Source: JAATGA01 sp047605605
Lineage (GTDB): Bacteria; Pseudomonadota; Alphaproteobacteria; Rhodobacterales; Rhodobacteraceae
Length of the DNA stretch: 13,250 nucleotides
Direction: 5' to 3'
Assembly: GCA_047605605.1 (NCBI GenBank)
Contig: JASGFG010000093.1
Coordinates: forward strand, 1 to 13,250
Shown here: piece by piece, positions 6,513 to 12,625 of the stretch
How the letters are laid out: each line of letters begins with the position of its first letter
Numbering within the stretch: position 1 is the stretch's first letter
Notes under the pieces: model-generated
Databases searched by the model: none
What the model was told of the DNA's origin: nothing
What the model saw: only the letters and a program-made list of their open reading frames with translations
Position numbers and translations under genes: made by a program

Positions 6513-7760
6513 TTATCTCGCAAGGTTTTTCAGGGGGAGAGAGGGATTGGCCAGATCCGCGGCCGAGGGGGTGGCCGCGGTTTCCACCAGTTTTTCCAGA
6601 AACCGCCGGTCGCGGCCGGCGTCGATCAGCGCACCGCCGCACAACATGCCATCTTGCAACCAGAAGACCGCGCTGCCCGGCTCGCCCACCGGGCCGCGGC
6701 AGATGACCTCGGCCCCTTCGGACCACAGGCCGACGACCTGGATATTGCGATCCAGCTGGTCGGTCCACATCCACGGCGTTTCCGCGTGCGGCGTTTCGGT
6801 GCCGCAGAGCGTGCGGGCGATGGCGCGGGCCTGCTTGTCGGCATTGCGCCAGGTTTCCAGCCGCAGGTGGCGGCCGTAAAGCGGGCTCCAGCTTTCGGCC
6901 ACGTCACCGAGCGCGAACAGCCGGTCGCTGCCGATCACCCTGCCACAGGCATCGGTCAGAATACCGCCTGTCGGCCCGCGTCTTTCGTCGGCGACCAGTT
7001 CGGCATTGGGCGCCATTCCAATGGCCGAAAGCACCAGATCCGAGTCCAGCCGCAGGGCCGTTCCGTCGGGATTCTCGCCGGTCACGACCAGGGCCCCCGA
7101 GGCCTGTTCAATAGCGTGCAGGCGCGCGCCCGTCACGATGTCTACCCCGGCACGGGCGTGCCACTCGGCCAGCCAGTCCGACACCACCGGCGGCAGGATG
7201 CGCGCCATCAGGCGCTGTCCCGCCTCGACGATCGTGACCTTGCAACCGAGTGTCGCCGCCGTCGCCGCCACTTCGCAGCCGATGACGCCACCGCCGATGA
7301 TCACCAGCCGCCGGCCCGGCGTCAGTTCCGCCCGCAGCGCACGGCTGTCGTCCAGCGTGCGCAGGTTGCGGCAGAACTCTGCACCGGGGATCGGCAGGAT
7401 GCGGGCATCCCCCCCCGTCGCAATCAGGCAGACGTCGAAACCCACCGCCGCGCCCGATTGCAGCCGGGCCTGCGCGCCCTCGGCATCCAGTGACACCACG
7501 GGGTCGCCGGCGCGAAAGTCGATGCGGGGGTCCCGCCATTCCTCGGGCGAGACGATGGCGATGGCGGATTCCGCCGCGGCATCCTTGAGCACGGCCTTGG
7601 ACAGCGGGGGCCGCTCGTATGGGGGATGCATCTCGGCCCCGGCGACGACGATACGTCCGTCAAAGCCTTCGGCGAGCAACTGCCGGGCGGCCTGACCGCC
7701 GGCCTGACCGGCGCCGATGATAAGGACGGTTCTGGGCGAGACGGGAAGAATCATGTTCAT
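6513..7760 (-). CDS. FAD-dependent ferredoxin-NAD(P)H reductase of a Rieske oxygenase system
   Basis: A 415-residue flavoprotein of the BphA4/HcaD/rubredoxin-reductase type. It shows an N-terminal FAD Rossmann motif (GAGQAGGQAA, residues 16-25), the YERPPLSK segment (48-55) after the first domain, an NAD-binding motif GGGVIGCEVA (156-165) and the second FAD motif LFALGDVAE (281-289), followed by the C-terminal domain with TPWMWTDQ. The role is to pass electrons from NAD(P)H to a small ferredoxin that feeds the oxygenase. No ferredoxin gene is in the window. The start is ATG 7760 or ATG 7754 (MNM); GGAGG at 4 and 10 bases respectively does not settle it. A CGTAT-N5-ATACG site lies 25 bases upstream, so the unit probably shares regulation with the divergent oxygenase. 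Confidence 0.9.
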   Translation of the reverse strand: MNMILPVSPRTVLIIGAGQAGGQAARQLLAEGFDGRIVVAGAEMHPPYERPPLSKAVLKDAAAESAIAIVSPEEWRDPRIDFRAGDPVVSLDAEGAQARLQSGAAVGFDVCLIATGGDARILPIPGAEFCRNLRTLDDSRALRAELTPGRRLVIIGGGVIGCEVAATAATLGCKVTIVEAGQRLMARILPPVVSDWLAEWHARAGVDIVTGARLHAIEQASGALVVTGENPDGTALRLDSDLVLSAIGMAPNAELVADERRGPTGGILTDACGRVIGSDRLFALGDVAESWSPLYGRHLRLETWRNADKQARAIARTLCGTETPHAETPWMWTDQLDRNIQVVGLWSEGAEVICRGPVGEPGSAVFWLQDGMLCGGALIDAGRDRRFLEKLVETAATPSAADLANPSLPLKNLAR

Positions 7761-7785
7761 GTTGCCTCCGGGGAACTATTCATTA

Positions 7786-7800
7786 CGTATTCTGTATACG
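7786..7800. promoter_or_regulatory. Candidate GntR operator, copy 1 (before ferredoxin reductase)
   Basis: The dyad CGTAT-TCTGT-ATACG is extended by an A/T pair to 17 bases. It ends 25 bases before the reductase ATG. The same CGTAT-N5-ATACG pattern occurs at 8604 and 8804, in each promoter region around the FCD GntR gene, which makes a shared operator likely. Confidence 0.7.
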
Positions 7801-7838
7801 TTATGGCTTCGTCAACCCGGAAGCTTGGGACAGGTCGG

Positions 7839-8528
7839 CTATTCCGCCGACTGCGCCATGGGGTCGGAGGGGCTGGAATCCCGCGTGCAGATGTCCAGAA
7901 ATGCCTGAAGGGCGTTCATCAGCTGTCGCCGCATCTGGGCCTGCGCGCGGTCGGCATCAGCATCCTGAATCGCGTCGGCCAGCCTCATCATCCCGGTGTG
8001 AGAGATTTCGCGGATGTCCGGGTCGCGCAGCGTCGCCAGCCGCATGTAATGCACCCGGTCCTCGAACCGGCGCAGGGTTTCCACCAGTTGACCGTTGCGC
8101 ATATGGCCATACATCGCCTCTCGCGCGGCGCGATGGGCCTCCAGATATTGCGAGGACTGCGTGCCGGTGTCGTCAAGGATCTGATGCATCTGCTGACCAA
8201 GGGCGCGCATCGCCTCGGGCGGGTTGTCCTCGACCATGCGGCGGATCGCGTAAGGCTCCAGTAACAAACGGATTTCTATGGATTCCGTCATGTCTTGGGG
8301 CGAAAAGCGGGGAAACACGAAACCGCGTATCGCCTGCACCAGCAGACCATCGCGCACCAGCATCGCCAGCGCCTCGCGCACGGGGGTGCGGGACACGCCC
8401 AGCTCTTGCGCCAGGGCGATCTCCTGGAACCGCGTGTCCACGGCAAAGCCGCCCTCGATGATCCGGGTTTTCAGCGACTCGTAGACCTGCTGGCGCAAGT
8501 CGGCGACGCGGATGATCGGTTTCTTCAT
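7839..8528 (-). CDS. GntR-family transcriptional regulator, FCD subfamily (oxygenase regulon)
   Basis: A 229-residue regulator. The winged helix-turn-helix covers about residues 10-75, with the signature FQEIALAQELGVSRTPVREA and a wing ending RGFVFPRF. The FCD domain follows, with a conserved arginine-rich start (IEIRLLLEPYAIRRM, about 83-97), the AHRAAREAMYGHM helix and ISHTGMMRLADAIQDAD near the end. It lies between the two divergent units of the Rieske cluster, and three copies of CGTAT-N5-ATACG surround it: 76 bases upstream of its own start and before the reductase and oxygenase genes. It most likely represses all three and responds to the pathway substrate or an intermediate. It is only modestly similar to the GntR protein at 1778-2452, so the two are separate regulators. 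Confidence 0.92.
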   Translation of the reverse strand: MKKPIIRVADLRQQVYESLKTRIIEGGFAVDTRFQEIALAQELGVSRTPVREALAMLVRDGLLVQAIRGFVFPRFSPQDMTESIEIRLLLEPYAIRRMVEDNPPEAMRALGQQMHQILDDTGTQSSQYLEAHRAAREAMYGHMRNGQLVETLRRFEDRVHYMRLATLRDPDIREISHTGMMRLADAIQDADADRAQAQMRRQLMNALQAFLDICTRDSSPSDPMAQSAE

Positions 8529-8603
8529 GGCTGCCCTCTGACAGAGACGAATCGCCCCCGGCCAGAAGGCGACAGATTCGCGTGGTCTTCAAGCCTGTCC
8601 CCG

Positions 8604-8618
8604 CGTATTTTGCATACG
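8604..8618. promoter_or_regulatory. Candidate GntR operator, copy 2 (before gntR)
   Basis: The dyad CGTAT-TTTGC-ATACG is extended by a G/C pair to 17 bases. It lies 76 bases upstream of the GntR start codon and would serve autoregulation. Confidence 0.65.
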
Positions 8619-8803
8619 CTGCGCCGCCGATCCAAAGTTTTCCGGTATGGCTTGATACCAAAGACGATGGCGGGGAAAGGCCGGTAACGCCCCATTCTAC
8701 GGCAAATATGCTGCATTGTTGGGCAAATTTTCCGGAATCGGAGGAAATCCCGGAAAAAGCTATGTGGCGGATTCCACGAAACCTCTTGAACGGCGATTTG
8801 TAA

Positions 8804-8818
8804 CGTATACGCTATACG
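8804..8818. promoter_or_regulatory. Candidate GntR operator, copy 3 (before Rieske oxygenase)
   Basis: The dyad CGTAT-ACGCT-ATACG ends 24 bases before the oxygenase ATG. This distance is almost the same as copy 1 to the reductase ATG, consistent with repression by blocking the promoter or early transcription. Confidence 0.7.
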
Positions 8819-8842
8819 CAACTGAACGACAGCGAGGACATT

Positions 8843-10132
8843 ATGACTCAGCCAGCCAGATTGCATGATAGCTATCCCGAACTGGGAACCGGCACGATTG
8901 CGGTAGCGCCCTATATCGACCCCGCCTATTATGAGCTTGAAAAGAAATACATTTTTAAGAAAACATGGCTGCATGTCGGCCGGGTGGAAGAGATCCCCAA
9001 GGTCGGCGACTATATCGTGCGCGACATCGCGGTCTGCGATTCCTCCATCGTCATCGCGCGGGACCGCAAAAAGGGTATCCACGCGTTCCACAACGTCTGC
9101 TCGCACCGGCTGAACAAGATCGCCTATGAACCGGCGGGCAACACGCGCAAGTTCTTTTGCAAGTTCCACGGCTGGGCCTATGACCTGGACGGCAGCCTGG
9201 CGGGCGTGCCGGATGAAAAGTCGTTCATGGGCAACTTCGACAAGAAGTGCTTTGGCCTGACCCCGGTGTCGGTCGACACCTGGAACGGTTTCATCTTCAT
9301 CAACCTGGACCAGAACCCGGCGCAGACGCTGAAACAGTTCATGGAGCCGGTCTATTCCGGCTTTGAATCCTATCCGTTCGAAAAGTTCACGGCCTGCTAC
9401 GCCTGGAACTCGGTGGTGGACTGCAACTGGAAGGTGGCGCTGGACGCGTTTCAGGAAACCTATCACGTCAGCTATGTCCACGGCCGGTCCATCGCCTATG
9501 CCCTGCTGAAGGACGAGGACGGCAACCCCCATCCGATCGACGGCATCTGCGGCACCCATCACCGCCGCCTGTCGATCGCGGGCGACCCCGATACTGTCTA
9601 TGGCAACCCGCAGGCAGCGACGCAGGCGGCCGAAAAGGATGTGGGCGTCAACCAGACCGGCCACCGCATCGCCGCCAAGGCGCTGAAGGTGGCGCAGGGC
9701 GGAACCGTGCTGGACTTTTCCGACATGAAGCTGCCCGAGGCGCTGAACTGGACCAAGCACCCCAGCTGGGCCTTCGACATCAACGTGGTCTTCCCGGACT
9801 TTTACCTGTCCTGCCGACCGAACTACTTCCAGGCCTACAACTTCCGCCCGATCAGCCATAACAAGACGCTGTTCGAGGCGCGGGTCTACTACCCCGAGAT
9901 GAAAACGGCGGGCGGCCGGTTCTATCAGGAATACATGAAGACCGCGCTGCGCGACGTGCTGCTGGAGGATCTGTCGACGCTGGAAACCACCCAGCAGGCG
10001 GCGGGAACCGGCGCCAAGCAGGAAATGGTCATTCAGGATTTCGAGCTGATGGTGCGCCATCAGGCCGTGGTCGTCGACCGGATGATCGAAGAAGGGCTGC
10101 GCCGCGACGGCCAGCTTCAGGCCGCGGAGTGA
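8843..10132 (+). CDS. Rieske non-heme iron oxygenase, alpha (catalytic) subunit
   Basis: A 429-residue ring-hydroxylating-type oxygenase. The N-terminal Rieske [2Fe-2S] domain has C-X-H-X17-C-X2-H (Cys86, His88, Cys106, His109, in NVCSHRLN and FFCKFHGW). The catalytic domain has the mononuclear iron motif in DAFQETYHVSYVH, with His208 and His213, and the third ligand probably Asp376 in LLEDLSTLE. The residue expected to bridge the two metal centres is Glu205, where naphthalene-dioxygenase-type enzymes have Asp. The product would hydroxylate or demethylate a small substrate using O2 and reductase-derived electrons. AGCGAGGAC lies just upstream of the ATG. It heads a seven-gene plus-strand operon and is preceded by a CGTAT-N5-ATACG operator. 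No classical beta subunit is obvious; the SnoaL-like gene downstream is a distant candidate. Confidence 0.95.
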   Translation: MTQPARLHDSYPELGTGTIAVAPYIDPAYYELEKKYIFKKTWLHVGRVEEIPKVGDYIVRDIAVCDSSIVIARDRKKGIHAFHNVCSHRLNKIAYEPAGNTRKFFCKFHGWAYDLDGSLAGVPDEKSFMGNFDKKCFGLTPVSVDTWNGFIFINLDQNPAQTLKQFMEPVYSGFESYPFEKFTACYAWNSVVDCNWKVALDAFQETYHVSYVHGRSIAYALLKDEDGNPHPIDGICGTHHRRLSIAGDPDTVYGNPQAATQAAEKDVGVNQTGHRIAAKALKVAQGGTVLDFSDMKLPEALNWTKHPSWAFDINVVFPDFYLSCRPNYFQAYNFRPISHNKTLFEARVYYPEMKTAGGRFYQEYMKTALRDVLLEDLSTLETTQQAAGTGAKQEMVIQDFELMVRHQAVVVDRMIEEGLRRDGQLQAAE

Positions 10133-10137
10133 ATGCC

Positions 10138-10488
10138 ATGACGAAACTGCCTGCCGAATTTTCCCATCTGGAATCGTGGTCCGCCTGGTGCCTTGCTACC
10201 GAGACCGAGCGCAACCGCCGCCGCGTCAGCCTGGGGTTCGAGGAGATCAGCGCCTTTGCCGATGCGATGCTGCCCGATGTGGAACGGGTCTGCGACTGGA
10301 TCGACACCCACAAGGCCGGGGACGGCACCTATGACGAAAAGACGCTGAACCTGTTCAACATGCTGCTGTCGCTGGCCGAGGTGGCGCCCGCCATCGAATC
10401 CTATGACCCCGAGGTGGTGGTGGTCGACGGCTATGACACCGCGCTTTTCGTCGCCGACGAAAAGCACAAGCTGCGTCCCGCGATCTGA
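10138..10488 (+). CDS. Small helical protein of unknown function in the Rieske operon
   Basis: A 116-residue acidic protein starting MTKLPAEF at ATG 10138, five bases after the oxygenase stop and with GGAG overlapping that stop. A GTG at 10129 is possible but less likely. Tryptophan and arginine are frequent near the start (ESWSAWCLATETERNRRRVS), followed by predicted helices (FEEISAFADAMLPDVERVCD and LNLFNMLLSLAEVAPAIESY) and a short strand-like tail (DPEVVVVDGYDTALFVAD). There is no signal peptide, membrane span or metal-binding cluster, and I do not recognise a family. Its position directly behind the alpha subunit, ahead of the cupins, suggests an accessory or small subunit of the oxygenase; this is inference from context only. 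Confidence 0.8.
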   Translation: MTKLPAEFSHLESWSAWCLATETERNRRRVSLGFEEISAFADAMLPDVERVCDWIDTHKAGDGTYDEKTLNLFNMLLSLAEVAPAIESYDPEVVVVDGYDTALFVADEKHKLRPAI

Positions 10489-10498
10489 GGTCCGCGCC

Positions 10499-10918
10499 AT
10501 GAAATGCCAGCGGTTCTCGTTCGTGTCGGACCTGCGCGAGGTGGTTCCTGACGGGCTTTACATGCAAGCGGTGGTGGGCGAGGCGCTGAGCGTCGGGGTG
10601 GTAAACTTTCGCCTGCCCGGCGGGCCGGGGATCGCCGCCAAGGCCCATTCCCATGGCGAGGAGGCGTCGCTGCAAATCCGGGGGGGCTGCACCGTCAATC
10701 TGGGCGACGATCCCGCCCGCCCCGAGGGCGCGGTGGAGCTGGAGGAGGGCGTGCTGATGCTGATGCCCGCCGATCATCCGCATTCCGGCATCAACCGCTA
10801 TGACGCGGCGGGTCAGTGCCTGCGACTGAACGTGGTGACGCCACCGCGTGCCGAATTCGGCAACCGGGGGGCCGCGCAGACCTTTTATCCCGCCGATGCG
10901 GCACAGGGGGGGCGGTGA
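10499..10918 (+). CDS. Small single-domain cupin with intact metal ligands
   Basis: A 139-residue cupin. Motif 1 reads KAHSHGEEASLQIRGG, supplying His50, His52 and Glu54 or Glu55; motif 2 reads LMPADHPHSGINR, supplying His95 (or His93). A bound divalent metal is therefore likely. The C-terminal extension (RAEFGNRGAAQTFYPADA) follows the barrel. Small cupins in catabolic operons act as dioxygenases, isomerases or binding proteins; the sequence does not say which. The start is ATG 10499, 10 bases after the preceding stop; longer open reading upstream overlaps the previous gene and is rejected. Its stop overlaps the next gene's start as TGATG, so translation of the two cupins is coupled. Confidence 0.85.
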   Translation: MKCQRFSFVSDLREVVPDGLYMQAVVGEALSVGVVNFRLPGGPGIAAKAHSHGEEASLQIRGGCTVNLGDDPARPEGAVELEEGVLMLMPADHPHSGINRYDAAGQCLRLNVVTPPRAEFGNRGAAQTFYPADAAQGGR

Positions 10919-11202
10919 TGGCGCTGGATCATTGCACGGTCGAGGCGACGGGCCTTGGCGCAGGCCCGTTCCAGAGCGCAGGGTGCGATCTGGACGTGGC
11001 AATGACACGGGATGCGGCCGATCTGCCGCAGACCGGCGCCGAACAGATGGTCGCGCTGCTGGAAGGCCGCGCCCGGCTGGACTGCTCCGGCGAAAGCCAC
11101 GAACTGTCGGCGGGCGAGGGCATCCTGATACCCGCGGGGTTGACCTGCCGCTGGCAGGTGCTGGAGCAGCCTGCGCTGTTCTACCGGGTGGCGGCCCGAT
11201 GA
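10918..11202 (+). CDS. Minimal cupin-like protein lacking the usual metal-binding histidines
   Basis: A 94-residue protein starting in the TGATG overlap with the preceding cupin. The barrel pattern is visible: the strand pair EQMVALLEGRARLDC (residues 42-56), then HELSAGEGILIPAGLTCRWQV (61-81), where a proline-alanine-glycine turn marks motif 2. The histidines and glutamate that hold metal in most cupins are absent: motif 1 has TGAEQM and motif 2 has CRWQV instead of a His. It may therefore be a binding or regulatory partner, perhaps of the complete cupin beside it, instead of an enzyme. The stop overlaps the following gene as ATGA. The function is unknown. Confidence 0.75.
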   Translation: MALDHCTVEATGLGAGPFQSAGCDLDVAMTRDAADLPQTGAEQMVALLEGRARLDCSGESHELSAGEGILIPAGLTCRWQVLEQPALFYRVAAR

Positions 11203-11744
11203 ATGCCCGCGCCCCCCTTGCGGCCGAGGATCTGGCGCAACGGCTGGCGCGGGTCGAGGCGCGCGCCGCCATCGCCGATCTGATGCAGGATTATGCCGAC
11301 GCGGCCGACCGGAAATATACCGCGTTGCGGGAAAAGGCCCCGGCGGACGAAATCGCCGCCGCCGCGCAGGCGCAGGCCGCCTGCTTTACCCCGGATGCCG
11401 TCTGGTCTGGTGGCGGCTTTGGCGGCGATCTGGTCGGGCGCGGGACGATTGCCGAATTCTTCACGCGCAGCCCCTGGGTCTTTACCGCGCATCACTACGG
11501 GTCGATGGCGGTGCGCTTTGCCAGCGACGAACAGGCCGATGTCCGCTGGCGACTGATCGAACTGGGCATCCCCGACGGGGGGGGCCGGGTGCTTTTGATG
11601 ACCGGGGCGATCGCGCAGGACTGCCAACTGACCCCGGATGGCTGGCGTATCGCGCGAATGCGCTTTGACCGACTTCACGCCGTGGAACTGGCGGACGATC
11701 CCGCCGCGCTCCGCTGCCTCATCCCCGCAGGAGAAAGCTTGTGA
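11199..11744 (+). CDS. SnoaL/NTF2-like protein
   Basis: A 181-residue protein starting at ATG 11199 within an ATGA overlap. The N-terminal helix and RYAD-like segment (AIADLMQDYADAADRKYTAL, residues 24-43), CFTPDAVWSGGGFGG (62-76), GRGTIAEFFTRSP (80-92), the TAHHYGSMAV histidine pair (96-105) and GWRIARMRFDRLH near the end fit a SnoaL_4 cone-shaped barrel. Members include cyclases, isomerases and the beta subunits of ring-hydroxylating dioxygenases. It could therefore be a beta-type partner of the upstream Rieske alpha subunit or an independent isomerase/dehydratase acting on its product. Residues 45-60 are an alanine-rich insertion. Its stop is shared with the following GTG start as GTGA. 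Confidence 0.8.
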   Translation: MNARAPLAAEDLAQRLARVEARAAIADLMQDYADAADRKYTALREKAPADEIAAAAQAQAACFTPDAVWSGGGFGGDLVGRGTIAEFFTRSPWVFTAHHYGSMAVRFASDEQADVRWRLIELGIPDGGGRVLLMTGAIAQDCQLTPDGWRIARMRFDRLHAVELADDPAALRCLIPAGESL

Positions 11745-12625
11745 CAGCCACGATCCAGAGCCTGACGGCGAAAGGTCCAGCGATCATCCCCCATGCCCCG
11801 GCCGCCGCGCGCTGCGCCGGTCCGGGGACAATCGCCGAATGCCTGTGCCCCATCGTGTCGAACGACGCGGTGAACGGGGAATACCGGCTGATGATGGTGC
11901 AGGCCAACGAGATCGCGCTGTCCGCCGTGCCGGGACAGTTCTTCCACCTGCTCTGCCCGGCGTCCGAGGCCGGGCACCCCTTTCTGCGCCGCCCGATGAG
12001 CATCTATCGCATCGACCGGCAGGCCGGCCAGATCGGCTTTCTCTACAAGGTCGAGGGCAAGGGCACCCAGGGTCTCGCCACCCTGCGGCGGGGCGAGGTT
12101 CTGAATGCGCTCGGGCCTTTGGGGCGCGGCTTCCGGCTGCCCGAAGGCACGCGCCATGTGCTGATGGTGGCGCGCGGCGTGGGTCTGGCGACGCTGGCGC
12201 CGCTGGCCGGGATGGCGCAGGCGCAGGGCGCACGGGCGACCGCCTGGCTCAGCGCGCGGCACCCCGACCTGTCAATGTCGCGCGACGAGCTGGAGGCGGC
12301 GGGGGCCGAGGTGATCGAGGTCACGGATACCGATGGCGGATCGGACCCGGCGCGGATGCGCGCGGCGATGGCCGAACGCCACGCGGCAGACCCGTTCGAC
12401 TTTGCCGCGACCTGCGGGTCGAACCGACTGTTCCATCTGGTGCAGGGGTTGTGCCGCGACTGGGGCATTCCCGGCCAGACCGCGCTGGAGGCGCGGATGG
12501 GATGCGGCACCGGCATGTGCTATGCCTGCGTGGTGCCAGTGAACGATGCCGACGGGGGCGAAAGCTATAGCCGTGTCTGCTGGGACGGCCCCGTCTTTTC
12601 CATGACGGAGGCAAAGGGATGGTAG
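11741..12625 (+). CDS. PyrK-like FAD/[2Fe-2S] electron-transfer subunit
   Basis: A 294-residue protein of the ferredoxin-reductase-like PyrK family. The FAD barrel has RRPMSIYRI (residues 83-91) and GPLGRGF (125-131), the nucleotide-binding domain has ARGVGLATLAPLA (144-156), and the C-terminal [2Fe-2S] site has Cys255, Cys260, Cys263 and Cys280 (MGCGTGMCYACVVP, then SRVCWDGPVF). In dihydroorotate dehydrogenase B this subunit carries electrons between FMN and NAD. The chain has an N-terminal extension of roughly 30 residues. The start is GTG in a GTGA overlap, and the end overlaps the PyrD-like gene by 7 bases, so the two are surely partners. In Alphaproteobacteria the housekeeping enzyme is normally the quinone-linked class 2 type without PyrK, so this copy is probably catabolic. 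Confidence 0.88.
   Translation: MTATIQSLTAKGPAIIPHAPAAARCAGPGTIAECLCPIVSNDAVNGEYRLMMVQANEIALSAVPGQFFHLLCPASEAGHPFLRRPMSIYRIDRQAGQIGFLYKVEGKGTQGLATLRRGEVLNALGPLGRGFRLPEGTRHVLMVARGVGLATLAPLAGMAQAQGARATAWLSARHPDLSMSRDELEAAGAEVIEVTDTDGGSDPARMRAAMAERHAADPFDFAATCGSNRLFHLVQGLCRDWGIPGQTALEARMGCGTGMCYACVVPVNDADGGESYSRVCWDGPVFSMTEAKGW

Larger units (their letters stand above)
8529..8842. promoter_or_regulatory. Divergent control region between gntR and the Rieske operon
   Basis: This 314-base gap holds no gene. It contains two CGTAT-N5-ATACG dyads, one near each end, and must carry both divergent promoters. A TTGAAC at 8786-8791 could be a -35 element for the plus-strand operon with the dyad at 8804-8818 over the -10 region, but no convincing -10 was found, so the promoter is not placed exactly. 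The DNA around 8690-8800 is clearly richer in A+T than the flanking genes. Confidence 0.6.

Noticed and set aside
8525..10060. Long minus-strand open frame (511 codons) opposite the Rieske gene
   Set aside because: It is the antisense shadow of a clearly real oxygenase gene in GC-rich DNA, and its translation shows no family motifs.
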